From Clostridia bacterium (lineage in GTDB: Bacteria > Bacillota > Clostridia > Oscillospirales > CAG-272), in the NCBI GenBank assembly GCA_017407225.1, contig JAFQWY010000047.1, positions 1 through 64,000 of the forward strand: a stretch of 64,000 nucleotides of DNA, in the 5' to 3' direction. The notes beneath the pieces were generated by a model. That model saw nothing but the letters and a program-made list of their open reading frames with translations, was not told the origin of the DNA and ran no database searches. Positions within the stretch are counted from its first letter, which is position 1. Each line of letters starts with the position of its first letter. Below, piece by piece: positions 51,134 through 60,893 of this stretch. The position numbers were made by a program, and so were the translations under genes.

Positions 51134-52066
51134 TCATCCCTTCCGGCGTTCCTTCAGCACAATAGCCTTTACAGCCGCCCATCGTTTCAGATCGGACAGA
51201 ACGCCGCACGAATAATGCTTCTTCATGATTCTCTGAATTTCCGGCAGCACCGTCACGGGGCACAGCCGTACATTTTCAATAGCCTTTGAAAGATCCACAC
51301 GCATCGATGCGGCATCTTCCGCTTTGCTGTGAACCCCGGACGCATCGCATCCGATGTTCTGAATATAGGAATACCGGGGATACACGGTAAGCCAGTCATG
51401 TCTGACCAGATGGGCACCGAACCGCACCGACCAGGAACTTCCGTTTCCTCCGGTCTGGCGGTACAGTCTGATGAACCGGTCGTTTCCGTTGGCATTCAGC
51501 TTCCGGATCAGTTCCGGACTGCGGTAGAAATCACCGATTTCCGCCAGATCCCAGTCCACGTTATCCCAGCACTCCTTCCAGGTCGCCCATCCGCAGCTGC
51601 AGGAACGATATGCAAAAAACACATCGTCCTTAAAGCTTTCGGGAAAAGCGAGCTGCGGTGTGTATCCTGCAATGGAGCCGACTTTCCTGTCTTCTCTGTA
51701 GTACTCGAGACACTGATTCATATACTTCAGAAAATACGGAGACGGCACACAGTCATCTTCCAGAACGATCACTCTGCCGTATTTTTCGATTACTTCCGTA
51801 ACACCGGCGATCACCGATGCCGCAAGCCCGCGGTTCACCGGACTCTCGTACACAGTGATGCTCTGAAACCGGGATGTTTTCTTTCCCTGTTCCACGGCAG
51901 CTCTCACTTCACTGACTTTTTCCGCATCCTTGTCCCGCTTTGCACCGTCGGAAAAAACATACAGATCCGATTGTGCAGCTTCCGGGCATCGGCTGAGTGC
52001 TTCAAAAGTACGGCTGAAATGATCAGCACGGTTATATACAAACATTACCACAGGTGCAAAACTCAT
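51134..52066 (-). CDS. GT-A-fold glycosyltransferase, GNT-I-like
   Basis: A 310-aa protein: VVMFVYNRADHFSRTFEALS, ESPVNRGLAASVIAGVTEVI and RVIVLEDDCVPSPYFLKYMN, with an EDD motif in place of DxD. The layout resembles GlcNAc-transferase I-like proteins in bacterial capsule clusters. GAGGGTGAAAAT precedes the start. Confidence 0.8.
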   Translation of the reverse strand: MSFAPVVMFVYNRADHFSRTFEALSRCPEAAQSDLYVFSDGAKRDKDAEKVSEVRAAVEQGKKTSRFQSITVYESPVNRGLAASVIAGVTEVIEKYGRVIVLEDDCVPSPYFLKYMNQCLEYYREDRKVGSIAGYTPQLAFPESFKDDVFFAYRSCSCGWATWKECWDNVDWDLAEIGDFYRSPELIRKLNANGNDRFIRLYRQTGGNGSSWSVRFGAHLVRHDWLTVYPRYSYIQNIGCDASGVHSKAEDAASMRVDLSKAIENVRLCPVTVLPEIQRIMKKHYSCGVLSDLKRWAAVKAIVLKERRKG

Positions 52067-52070
52067 ATTT

Positions 52071-53330
52071 TCACCCTCTTAATATATCATGGTAGCAGTG
52101 CAGCAGTGCCTCCGCATTCTTTGCCGCATTGTGGGTCTCCGCCGCTTTCTTCTTACCGTTTTCCGACAGCATCCGGGCCAGCTCATCATTGTCAAAAATA
52201 CGCTTGATATTCCATGCCAGCAGGACGGGATCATCATTGCGGTAGAACAGTGCCTCCACGCCGTCTTCAGCCATATCCGAAACACCGCCGACATATGCGG
52301 ATACGCTGGGGGTTCCCACCATCATGGCTTCCCCAAGGGTATTGGGGCTGTTTTCGATTGCCGAGGGAAGCACGTACACATTCACCTTCGCCAGTTTTTC
52401 GGCCACTTCCCCGGCTTTCAGCGGTCCCGTAAACTCGATATGCTCCGCCACACCCAGATCACGGATCAGTTTTTTCAGATATGCTCCGTAACCTCTCTTA
52501 TAGAACGGACGCCTGTCGCCTTCCGTAAACGGCTTGTAGCCTGCCACATACAGCTTCACATCGGGATATTCCCGGATCAGCTGGGGCAGTGCCATGATCA
52601 CGAAATGCAGGCCTTTGAGGGCAAGATATCCGTTCCCCACATAGATGGAATGACGCTCCATCTTATCGGGGCTCCACTTTTCCGTATAGAACGGTTCTCT
52701 GAGAATCCGGCTGCAGGTATAGTACTTCGCATGGGGATTGATGGCATAGCTGTGCGCTCTGTCCCATGTGGTTCTGCCCAGTATGTACTCCGCGCCTTCG
52801 ATAATTTCTCTCTCCGGCTTCATCCGCGGTTTGAACCATACCCGCTTCCGGAGATGGAGGATCCATGCCGCGAAAATATCCGTTGCCGACCGGGACCACA
52901 TCATTTCGTCTACCGGCAGCTGTCCGCATTGATATTGATACTGCCCGCCCAGAATTCCCTGCATGGAAACAACGACCGGAAGAGATCTCTGCTTTCCCGC
53001 GTTCATCATTGCTTTGGCGTGTGGAAATTCGGTTCCTTCTATCTGAATAAGATCCGGTTTGAATTCATCGAGAAGTCTGCCGCAGCTTTTTTCAAGTTCC
53101 TCCGGCTTTGTCCGAGAAGAATATGGAAGGCCATAATACTTCACGCCATCAATTTCGATGGAAAAATTCTGTCCGGGGCTCGCCTTGCATACAACCGCAA
53201 GCTGCATATCCCCGACGTTCCGAAGCTGTCCGATCATGGACTCCACCCATCCGCCCAATACTTCCGAACGGATCTGAAGTACTTCGGCAGCTTCTCGGGG
53301 GATCAGATTGACAATCCATAAAACCTTCAT
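52071..53330 (-). CDS. Glycosyltransferase family 4
   Basis: A 419-aa GT-B enzyme starting MKVLWIVNLIPREAAEVLQI. Donor half contains VGNGYLALKGLHFVIMALPQ and SAIENSPNTLGEAMMVGTPS. The start overlaps the upstream stop by one base (TAATG). A frame to 53396 is rejected because it would lie within the polymerase-like gene. Confidence 0.85.
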   Translation of the reverse strand: MKVLWIVNLIPREAAEVLQIRSEVLGGWVESMIGQLRNVGDMQLAVVCKASPGQNFSIEIDGVKYYGLPYSSRTKPEELEKSCGRLLDEFKPDLIQIEGTEFPHAKAMMNAGKQRSLPVVVSMQGILGGQYQYQCGQLPVDEMMWSRSATDIFAAWILHLRKRVWFKPRMKPEREIIEGAEYILGRTTWDRAHSYAINPHAKYYTCSRILREPFYTEKWSPDKMERHSIYVGNGYLALKGLHFVIMALPQLIREYPDVKLYVAGYKPFTEGDRRPFYKRGYGAYLKKLIRDLGVAEHIEFTGPLKAGEVAEKLAKVNVYVLPSAIENSPNTLGEAMMVGTPSVSAYVGGVSDMAEDGVEALFYRNDDPVLLAWNIKRIFDNDELARMLSENGKKKAAETHNAAKNAEALLHCYHDILRG

Positions 53331-54538
53331 TATTTCAGTTTCTCCCATTTTATGATATCCTCGTACAGCAAAGGCAGCACCAGCAGAATCATGCACATCA
53401 TGTCGTAGGGCATGGAATTCAGCATTGCAATAACAAATATCGGAACGATTGAGGCATTGCAGATCCGGCAGATTTTCGGATTCCGGTAATCTGCTTTATA
53501 TGCATTCGGTACTGCGAACACCAGTCTGATATACATATATCCGCCGAGAACACCGTATTTTGCGATCGTATCCAATATCGCCGAATGTCCGCCGCCGCTT
53601 GCCATCCACAGGCCGCCGATGAACGGATATTTCAGAATTGCCTCAATCGAATATGAATACGCTTTTATTCTGTCCTGAATGGATGCTTCTGCCACACCGG
53701 TTTCACTGGTGAGCATCAGATCATTGATCTTTGTCGCTACTTTTGTTCCGTCAAAAATATCCAGCAATAATTCCCGGAATGCATCCCAGTAAATCAATGA
53801 CGCCATCACAGCCAGGAACAGACCAATTGCTATCAGAATCGCTCCCCAGACACTTTTTCTGCGATAGACAAGAAGCATTATCGCCCCTGCAGCAGCTGCA
53901 AAAACAGCAATCGCATAACCGGCGTTGAGGAGATAATAAACAAATGTAAATGCCCAGATACAGCCGACAACAAAACAAACCCTGTTGTTCCGGAAGGAGC
54001 TTTTGAGCCATACCCAGACTGCCGGTGAAACACATACCTGCGGATAGATCAGTCCGTAACCGCCGATCCCCTGCCGCATATACTGATAGGTTTCTTCGTC
54101 CGCCCGTACAATACTGCGCGCAATCCCGGGATCTGACTGAAGGGCTGTCGCTGTTGTATAGTTGAAAAAGGCCAATACAATCAAAACGATCGGAACAATT
54201 CCATTCAGCTCCTGCCAGTATCCGTTTTTATAGAACGAAAACAGGATGAATGAAATAACCAGCATATATATATGGATCTGCTGGAGAATTCCATTCAGGG
54301 TTCCGCGCTCCATAAATGCTATTATGACAACAGCTGCCGCAAAAACAATTGCATAAAACTGGTCCTTTTCGATGCCATGGCTGAAATACCCTCTGCCTAT
54401 GGCTATCAATGCCCAGATCCCCACACATCCCAGTGCGAGATACCGGAAGATCATATCGACCCCAAGAGGCGGTGAAATCGTCCACAGAATCAGATATAAT
54501 ACCGCTGCCTTCTGAATCTGGCTTCCTTTCAGTTGCAT
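53330..54538 (-). CDS. Wzy/O-antigen ligase-like membrane protein
   Basis: A 402-aa protein with about ten membrane helices. SGGGHSAILDTIAKYGVLGG near the C-terminus is the typical loop of O-antigen ligase/polymerase proteins. It may polymerise repeat units or attach the glycan to a carrier. Sequence alone cannot separate the two roles, and no Wzx-type flippase is seen in the window. Confidence 0.78.
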   Translation of the reverse strand: MQLKGSQIQKAAVLYLILWTISPPLGVDMIFRYLALGCVGIWALIAIGRGYFSHGIEKDQFYAIVFAAAVVIIAFMERGTLNGILQQIHIYMLVISFILFSFYKNGYWQELNGIVPIVLIVLAFFNYTTATALQSDPGIARSIVRADEETYQYMRQGIGGYGLIYPQVCVSPAVWVWLKSSFRNNRVCFVVGCIWAFTFVYYLLNAGYAIAVFAAAAGAIMLLVYRRKSVWGAILIAIGLFLAVMASLIYWDAFRELLLDIFDGTKVATKINDLMLTSETGVAEASIQDRIKAYSYSIEAILKYPFIGGLWMASGGGHSAILDTIAKYGVLGGYMYIRLVFAVPNAYKADYRNPKICRICNASIVPIFVIAMLNSMPYDMMCMILLVLPLLYEDIIKWEKLK

Positions 54539-54558
54539 GGTGCTCCTCTTTGCTTTAT

Positions 54559-55710
54559 TTATATATTCAGCCAGTCTTCCATCCGGCTCACATATGCTCT
54601 GTAATCAAACAGATCTTTTTCCGTCGTCCGTACCGCGGGCTCGTTCTTTTCCAGTTTTCCGAAAAATTCTGTCAGTTCTTCTTCAAAATGATCGGTATCC
54701 AGCAGAACACCGTTTTTTCCGTCTTTCACATACTGTGCAAGGTCGCTGGTACGGTTCGTGATGACCGGTACGCCGCAGCTGATGCTCTCCACAAACTTGG
54801 TGGGAAATCCTGCCATGGTCATTCTCGAAATATTCCTGTAAAATATCGTATAATCCGAACGCTTCACAATCTCCAGCGCTTCGGTGTGAGGCAGTCTGCC
54901 GTAAAAAATCAGCTTTCCCGCTGCCTGAAGGGAAGAAATCAGCGCTTCGTCCCGGGGATAATTCTTCAGATATTCGTCAGCTCTGATGCCTGCCACATGC
55001 AGAATGATGCGGCTGTTCCCGCAGTTTTCCAGTGCATGAACAATGACATCCAGTTTATCTTTTCTTGTTCCGGGAGATCCCGCATACGCCAGGCTGATCG
55101 TATTCCCGGAAGTTTTCTCCGTCCCGATCCATTTCGGATCCGTCTTATCCACAAGCGGAGGCAGTACCACCGCCGGCACATGCTTTTCATAGTAATTCTG
55201 CAGATACTGACTGATGACAATCAGACCGTCCAGCTTTTTCTGCACCGCACGCATCCGGAAAAAGGTATCGAGCATCACGGCAATTCTGTGCACGGACAGA
55301 GCAAAACCGTACTCATACCATTCCGTGCAGTCCGCGTAAACTCCGATATTCCGTTTTCCGCAGATCTTTTTCAGCTTGTACAGAGCCGCCGCAGGGTAAT
55401 TGTATGCAATCACGCCTGCCCAGTCGGAATATCTGTCCAGGATCTCCTCCACATACAGTGGGCTGAGCACATAGGATGCCCAATGCCTCAGGCCGGATGC
55501 GCGTTTCTGCGAATATGTTTCGTATCCCGCTTCCATGTGCATCGGGGATAATTCATAATCCGTCAATTCTTCGGAAACGTCGAGAAACACCACTTCGTAT
55601 CCCAGCGTACGCAGAATATTGGCGACACTGAGCACACGATGTGCCGCCGCATTCTTATCCGGCAGCTGAAAACCGCCTGCATAGAGGAACCGTTTTCCGC
55701 CGTGTTTCAT
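54559..55710 (-). CDS. Glycosyltransferase group 1 (GT-B)
   Basis: A 383-aa protein. GGGAG precedes ATG 55710, which overlaps the epimerase stop as ATGA. LYAGGFQLPDKNAAAHRVLS near the start, SLAYAGSPGTRKDKLDVIVH and TKFVESISCGVPVITNRTSD in the donor half indicate a GT-B transferase. Confidence 0.83.
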   Translation of the reverse strand: MKHGGKRFLYAGGFQLPDKNAAAHRVLSVANILRTLGYEVVFLDVSEELTDYELSPMHMEAGYETYSQKRASGLRHWASYVLSPLYVEEILDRYSDWAGVIAYNYPAAALYKLKKICGKRNIGVYADCTEWYEYGFALSVHRIAVMLDTFFRMRAVQKKLDGLIVISQYLQNYYEKHVPAVVLPPLVDKTDPKWIGTEKTSGNTISLAYAGSPGTRKDKLDVIVHALENCGNSRIILHVAGIRADEYLKNYPRDEALISSLQAAGKLIFYGRLPHTEALEIVKRSDYTIFYRNISRMTMAGFPTKFVESISCGVPVITNRTSDLAQYVKDGKNGVLLDTDHFEEELTEFFGKLEKNEPAVRTTEKDLFDYRAYVSRMEDWLNI

Positions 55711-56681
55711 AGATTCTCCCGGTACCACGCAATTGCGGCTTCGATCCCCCGCTGGAAACTCCAGTCAGGGTCATATCCCAGCAGCCGGCGCGCCTTTGAA
55801 ATATCCGCATTGCTGTGCTTGATATCCCCTGCACGCTCGGGACCAAAATAAGGCTCAATATCCACGTTCAGAGCCTTGGTCAGACCGTAATAAATATCAA
55901 TCAGATACTCTCTTCCGCCGTATGCAATGTTGAAAGCTTCACCGTCCGCTTCTGCAGGTGCAAGACAGGCTTTCAGATTGGCTTCGATTACATTTTCGAT
56001 ATAGGTAAAATCGCGGCTCTGACGTCCGTCGCCGTTGATGGTGGGACGTTCGCCTCTGAGCAGCATCTTGATAAACTTCGGAATCACTGCCGCGTAGGCA
56101 CCGTCGGGTGTCTGCCGCCGTCCGAAGACGTTGAAATAGCGCAGACCGATCGTTGCAAGCCCGTAGTGACGGGTATACTGCTTTGCCCATTCCTCATCGC
56201 ACATTTTGGTCAGCGCATAAGGGGACAGCAGATTTCCTTCCCTTCCTTCCGTCTTGGGCAGAGTGGGTTCATCACCGTACACGGAAGAACTGGATGCATA
56301 GACAAACTTCTTCACCCCGTTCTGCCGCGCTGCTTCCATCATGTTCAGGGTTCCCTGGATATTGTTGGCACAATAGAACAGCGGCATTTCAATGGAACGC
56401 GGCACACTGCCCCAGGCAGCCTGATTCAGAACATAGTCCGCGCCGCGGCAGGCCTCCATGCAGGTGCTGAGGTCCTTGATATCTCCCCTGATGAAGGTAT
56501 AGTCCGGATTGTCCGCAAACAAATCGATATTCTCCTGTTTGCCGGTGGAAAGGTCATCCAGCGCACGGACTTTATATCCCAGAGCGAGAATCGCCTCGCA
56601 AAGATTGGAACCGATGAAACCTGCTGCTCCGGTGACAAGAAATGTTGTGTTTTCGGGAAATTTCAGATGTGTGTATCCCAT
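55707..56681 (-). CDS. UDP-N-acetylhexosamine 4-epimerase, WbpP/TviC-like
   Basis: A 324-aa SDR enzyme. AAGGGGG lies seven bases before ATG 56681. NAD loop TGAAGFIGSNL, active site SSSSVYG and SPYALTK. NQAAWGSVPRSIEMPLFYCA resembles the WbpP/TviC (GNE) form that acts on UDP-GlcNAc/GalNAc and their acids. With the dehydrogenase before it, it could make UDP-GalNAcA. Confidence 0.82.
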   Translation of the reverse strand: MGYTHLKFPENTTFLVTGAAGFIGSNLCEAILALGYKVRALDDLSTGKQENIDLFADNPDYTFIRGDIKDLSTCMEACRGADYVLNQAAWGSVPRSIEMPLFYCANNIQGTLNMMEAARQNGVKKFVYASSSSVYGDEPTLPKTEGREGNLLSPYALTKMCDEEWAKQYTRHYGLATIGLRYFNVFGRRQTPDGAYAAVIPKFIKMLLRGERPTINGDGRQSRDFTYIENVIEANLKACLAPAEADGEAFNIAYGGREYLIDIYYGLTKALNVDIEPYFGPERAGDIKHSNADISKARRLLGYDPDWSFQRGIEAAIAWYRENL

Positions 56682-56700
56682 ACCGGTACCCCCTTGTAAT

Positions 56701-58020
56701 TTACAGTCTCCAATACCGGCAGCCTGCTTCTTCGCAGTTCTTACGGTCATAAATACCCTTGATATCCATCAGCACACGGGTTCCGTCGGGGGCCTGTCTG
56801 ATCATACCGCACAGATCATCCGGAGTCAGCGCGGCAAATTCATTGTGTCCGACAGCAGCAATCAGGCAGTCCAGATCATGCAGTTCGGATACCGGCACCA
56901 GTGCTACGCCGTATTCATGCATGGCATCCTTTTCGGAGGCACAGGGATCGTGCACGATGGGATCGATACCGTATTCTCTCAGTTCTCTGAGAATATCATT
57001 GACCTTGGAGTTGCGTGTATCGGGGCAGTTTTCCTTGAATGTGATGCCCAGCACACCGACACGGGCGTTTTTGATGGAGATGCCTGCAGCGATCATCTGC
57101 TTGACGGTCTGTTCGGCAACATACTTGCCCATATTGTCGTTGATGCGGCGTCCGGCAAGAATCACCTGGCTGTGGTATCCCATCTGCTCTGCCTTGTATG
57201 TAAGGTAATAGGGGTCTACGCCGATACAGTGACCGCCTACCAGACCCGGAGAGAACTTGAGGAAATTCCACTTGGTTCCCGCCGCCTCAAGAACGGATTT
57301 TGTGTCAATGCCCATTCGATTGAAAATGATGGACAGTTCATTCATGAAAGCGATATTGATATCTCGCTGGCTGTTTTCGATAACTTTAGCGGCTTCCGCA
57401 ACCTTGATGGACTGGGCACGGTATACTCCTGCATCCACCACAAGTTCATACACCTTAGCCACGGTATCCAGCGTTTTCTCATCCATACCGGAGACAATCT
57501 TGACGATGGTTTCCAGACGGTGTACCTTATCCCCGGGATTGATCCGCTCGGGAGAATAGCCTACAAAGAAATCCGCCCCGCATTTCAGACCGGATTCCCG
57601 TTCCATAATCGGCACGCAGACTTCTTCCGTAACGCCCGGATATACGGTGGATTCAAATACGACGATGCTGTCTTTCTGCAGATTCTGTCCGACCAGACGG
57701 CTGGCACTTTCCACAGGGGTGAGGTCGGGAGTATGATCGGCGTTCACCGGCGTGGGAACAGCAACGATGATAAACCTTGCTTCCTTCAGACGTGCGGGAT
57801 CTGCGGTAAAGTCTACGGTACAGCCAGCAAGACCTTCGCTGCCCACTTCGTTCGTCGGGTCAATTCCCTGCTTGTACAGATCAATCTTAGCCGCATTCAG
57901 GTCAAAACCGATCACATCAACCTTTTTCGCAAAGGCAACAGCGATGGGCATCCCCACATATCCAAGCCCCACAAGAGCCAGTTTTTCTTTCCTATCGATC
58001 AGTTTCTGATAGAGATTCAT
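56701..58020 (-). CDS. UDP-N-acetylhexosamine 6-dehydrogenase, TviB/WbpO-like
   Basis: A 439-aa UDP-sugar dehydrogenase; start 58020 after GAGGTATATC (a frame to 58107 would overlap the promoter). NAD motif GLGYVGMPIAVAFA, substrate loop YSPERINPGD, and the catalytic cysteine in LVGGHCIGVDPYYLTYKAEQ. The family oxidises UDP-HexNAc to the uronic acid in two steps. First gene of the operon. Confidence 0.88.
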   Translation of the reverse strand: MNLYQKLIDRKEKLALVGLGYVGMPIAVAFAKKVDVIGFDLNAAKIDLYKQGIDPTNEVGSEGLAGCTVDFTADPARLKEARFIIVAVPTPVNADHTPDLTPVESASRLVGQNLQKDSIVVFESTVYPGVTEEVCVPIMERESGLKCGADFFVGYSPERINPGDKVHRLETIVKIVSGMDEKTLDTVAKVYELVVDAGVYRAQSIKVAEAAKVIENSQRDINIAFMNELSIIFNRMGIDTKSVLEAAGTKWNFLKFSPGLVGGHCIGVDPYYLTYKAEQMGYHSQVILAGRRINDNMGKYVAEQTVKQMIAAGISIKNARVGVLGITFKENCPDTRNSKVNDILRELREYGIDPIVHDPCASEKDAMHEYGVALVPVSELHDLDCLIAAVGHNEFAALTPDDLCGMIRQAPDGTRVLMDIKGIYDRKNCEEAGCRYWRL

Positions 58021-58112
58021 GATATACCTCAATCCTATGGTTTCTTTTTCTGTAAAAACAATGTTTCCGTGAAGATTTCTTTTCCGAAAATAGGCACTAT
58101 TATACATATACT

Positions 58113-58141
58113 ATTATATCACCGGACCTGTACTTTGTCAA
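58113..58141 (-). promoter_or_regulatory. Promoter of the exopolysaccharide operon
   Basis: Minus strand TTGACA (58141-58136) and TATAAT (58118-58113), 17 bp apart, both consensus. The internal bases AAGTACAGGTCCGGTGA match the array 2 leader in 12 of 17 positions, including TACAGGT. Confidence 0.85.
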
Positions 58142-58266
58142 CAAACTCACAGCATAAAGCCATGGGTATTACTCCATATAATTCCATTTGTTGCATCAAA
58201 CTCATTCAGAACACCGGAATATCCGCAGCATCTGTCCGCAGACGGACCAGATTTTCCGATACAGCA

Positions 58267-58295
58267 TTGCATTCCGTCAGAAAGTGTGTTAAAAT
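58267..58295 (+). promoter_or_regulatory. Candidate promoter of the secreted repeat protein
   Basis: TTGCAT 58267-58272 and TAAAAT 58290-58295 with 17 bp between them, 120 bp before the start codon. Confidence 0.55.
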
Positions 58296-58415
58296 ACTCC
58301 TGTACTGTAAAACCATTCCGATCCGCAATAACGGACTTACCTCACGGCTCCCGTCTTCCGGTGATAAAACGGTGAACCGCTTACTCCAAATCCATCCGAA
58401 AAGGAGAATCCATAC

Positions 58416-60722
58416 ATGAAACAATTCAAAACCATGCTGATGGGTGCCCTGTTTACTTTTGTACTGCTGGTGATCCTGCTGCCGGTGACGGTTCAGGCAA
58501 GGGAGATCAACGGCGTCGATCTGATATTCACACCGCCCGTCATCGGCAAAACACTGGACTTCGACGTCATCGTCGGAGATGAGTCCGGCTGTATCATCGA
58601 ATCCGGCTTTGATGTGACATGGTACAAGGACTGGGGCGCATCCGGCTACCAGAAATGCGATGTGTACCACACCGTGGAAGCCGGCGTTCCCTACACCATT
58701 GAGATCATTCTCACCCCCACGGAAGGCAACTATTTCCCCGATATCTCCCGGATTTATGCTACTGCCAACGGAAGCACTGCCGGCGTCACCCTGGAGAACG
58801 ACTCCCCCTATCTGATCTGCCGGGTATCCTTTGAAAAGCTGGGATACACCGTGTCCTTTGACGGAGCCGGCGGTATGGGTGCCATGAATGACATGATCCA
58901 TTACGGAGAGTTCACGTTCCCCAAAAACCGCTTTGCCGCCGCTTACTTCAATGCCAAATTCAACGGCTGGATTATCGGCGACAACACCGAAACCTGGTAC
59001 TACCCCGGCATGACCATCACCCTGACGGAAGATGTCACCGTCTACGCCAACTGGATTGATACAACCCAAAAGCACACCGTCACATTTTTGGATTATTACA
59101 CACTGGATCCCGAAACAAACGAATATCCCACGGATATCAGGGAAGTTTCCGCCGGCACCTATACCCTCCCGGACACCCCGTTCCCGGAAACTGCGGGCTG
59201 GCTGGAGTTCGATTACTGGGAGATTGACACCAACAACGACCGCATCTATGAAATCTATTACCCGGGCGATACCATCACCGTCGGCTGCGATCTCACCGCA
59301 TATATCCATCGAAGGGAGCTTCCCACTGCCTCCCGTGCGGTCTTCAAAGCCGCTCTGTCCGGCGGAATCGACTCGTACAAGCAGGGCATGCCCGCAGGTC
59401 TTGTTTCCGTCTCCATCGATGAAGCACCGCATATCACACTGGTCGAAGGGGGATACGGACACGGATACTGGATCCAATCCTCCGACAAGCTGCTGGGAAG
59501 CGACACCCTCTCCACTTCCAGACATTATTATCTGTATATCCGGTTCCGTGTGGATGAAGGCTGCTACATGGCTCTGATCAGCCACAACATCGAGCTGACC
59601 GGGGACTTCGGCAGACTGACCGCATCTTCCGACCCACGTGACAACGGTGACGGCACCTATTCCGTTTACTTTTCTCTTCCGCACGTCACCGGCAGAGTGA
59701 TCCGCACGGAGACCGTGACATTCGTGGTAAACGGCTATGAAGCCGGCCAAAAGGTCACCGACATCAAAGTCGGCTGCGATACCCAGTATATTGCCGTTTT
59801 CGGCAGCGGCTACGGCAGTATCTACGAAGGCAGTTCCCATGTGATCTATAAGAATTCCTACAGCTCCGGCAACGCGATATACGACGGATACATCACATTT
59901 GAAATCCTCACAGACTACTATCTGCTGATCAATTTCACCCAGGCAAACGGCTACAGCCTCCCGGACTCTTTCTGGAAGGACGAAAAGCTGGTCAAAGAGA
60001 AATTCATCCTCAACGGCGTAACGGGAGCTGAACCTTACCGCATCGACAAAACCAGCGGCGGTTATACCGTCATTTTCAAACTGCCCCAGATTGGCGCCGA
60101 AAAGCTCAGCAGCGTTGAACTCACGCTGAACGGTTACGAGGAAGGCCGGATGACAGGTCTGGCCACAGTCACCATTCCCGAAACCCTCTCCTTCTACGGA
60201 AGAGAAGACAATATCAACGGGGAGTTCTACTATTTCATTGACACCGATTACGAATCCGATCTGGGCGGGGATTACGCATCCTTACCGCACAATACCGTAC
60301 TCACCCGCGGTGTGGAATACTTCTTCGTATCAAGGATCATTCCCGCCTACGGGTACGATGTGTCTTCGCTGAAGCCGGAGAACATTACCCTCAACACCTC
60401 CTGCGGCAGCTGCACTGCCATAGAGTACGAGAAGGACAGGAACTTTGATTTCTACTGGGCGCTCTTTGCCCTGCCGGTCATGGAGGGAGAACCCGGCTTC
60501 ACGATCAGCGGCACCTTCACCACCTTCTCCGACGGCGAAACCGTCATTGGGCTGTACAGAACTGCAGCGGACACCACGCCCATCGCGCAGACCACCGTAT
60601 CCGGCAAAACCGGAACATATACGCTGTATGTAAACGAGAGTCTGACTCCCGGCAGGTACATTGTCCGGATCAGCAAAAAGAATCATGTGACCCGGGATTA
60701 CACGGTACAGATCGGGTCATAA
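58416..60722 (+). CDS. Large secreted protein with InlB/Listeria-Bacteroides-type repeats
   Basis: A 768-aa protein: signal peptide (LMGALFTFVLLVILLPVTVQA), a beta domain, then two InlB B-repeat-like units at about 147-217 (YTVSFDGAGGMG ... VTVYANW) and 222-298 (HTVTFLDYYTLD ... LTAYIHR). Several further beta-sandwich repeats follow with the recurring phrase VNGYEAGQKVTDI / LNGYEEGRMTGL, and a C-terminal carboxypeptidase-regulatory-like fold (GKTGTYTLYVNESLTPGRYI). No wall-anchor tail. AAAGGAGA precedes the start. Probably an adhesin or other surface protein; ligand unknown. Confidence 0.75.
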   Translation: MKQFKTMLMGALFTFVLLVILLPVTVQAREINGVDLIFTPPVIGKTLDFDVIVGDESGCIIESGFDVTWYKDWGASGYQKCDVYHTVEAGVPYTIEIILTPTEGNYFPDISRIYATANGSTAGVTLENDSPYLICRVSFEKLGYTVSFDGAGGMGAMNDMIHYGEFTFPKNRFAAAYFNAKFNGWIIGDNTETWYYPGMTITLTEDVTVYANWIDTTQKHTVTFLDYYTLDPETNEYPTDIREVSAGTYTLPDTPFPETAGWLEFDYWEIDTNNDRIYEIYYPGDTITVGCDLTAYIHRRELPTASRAVFKAALSGGIDSYKQGMPAGLVSVSIDEAPHITLVEGGYGHGYWIQSSDKLLGSDTLSTSRHYYLYIRFRVDEGCYMALISHNIELTGDFGRLTASSDPRDNGDGTYSVYFSLPHVTGRVIRTETVTFVVNGYEAGQKVTDIKVGCDTQYIAVFGSGYGSIYEGSSHVIYKNSYSSGNAIYDGYITFEILTDYYLLINFTQANGYSLPDSFWKDEKLVKEKFILNGVTGAEPYRIDKTSGGYTVIFKLPQIGAEKLSSVELTLNGYEEGRMTGLATVTIPETLSFYGREDNINGEFYYFIDTDYESDLGGDYASLPHNTVLTRGVEYFFVSRIIPAYGYDVSSLKPENITLNTSCGSCTAIEYEKDRNFDFYWALFALPVMEGEPGFTISGTFTTFSDGETVIGLYRTAADTTPIAQTTVSGKTGTYTLYVNESLTPGRYIVRISKKNHVTRDYTVQIGS

Positions 60723-60742
60723 AAAGAAAATCTCCCTGTTCA

Positions 60743-60778
60743 GAACAGTCCCGGCCTCCGACGGTCAGGACTGTTTTT
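60743..60778 (+). terminator. Terminator of the secreted repeat protein
   Basis: AACAGTCC (60744-60751) pairs with GGACTGTT (60768-60775), followed by a T-run, 21 bp after the stop. Confidence 0.8.
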
Positions 60779-60818
60779 GTCTTCGCAGTTCCCTGACGTT
60801 TCGATTCCAAATATTCTA

Positions 60819-60847
60819 TTGCAATCCTGCTGCATATATGCTATAAT
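60819..60847 (+). promoter_or_regulatory. Promoter of the ABC/FtsX operon
   Basis: TTGCAA 60819-60824 and TATAAT 60842-60847, 17 bp apart, 46 bp before the start codon at 60894. Confidence 0.7.
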
Positions 60848-60893
60848 TGAAATAAATAGAATGCACATCTGCTGCAGAAAGGGGGAGTCGGGA

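Larger units (their letters stand above)
58021..58415. other. Divergent control region between EPS operon and secreted protein
   Basis: 395 bp without a gene. It carries the EPS operon promoter (58113-58141, minus) and a candidate promoter for the plus-strand gene (58267-58295). Nothing else was recognised. Confidence 0.7.

Noticed and set aside
58206-59840. Minus-strand open frame of 544 codons
   Set aside because: Antisense to the secreted repeat protein, which has a signal peptide, ribosome site and domain repeats.
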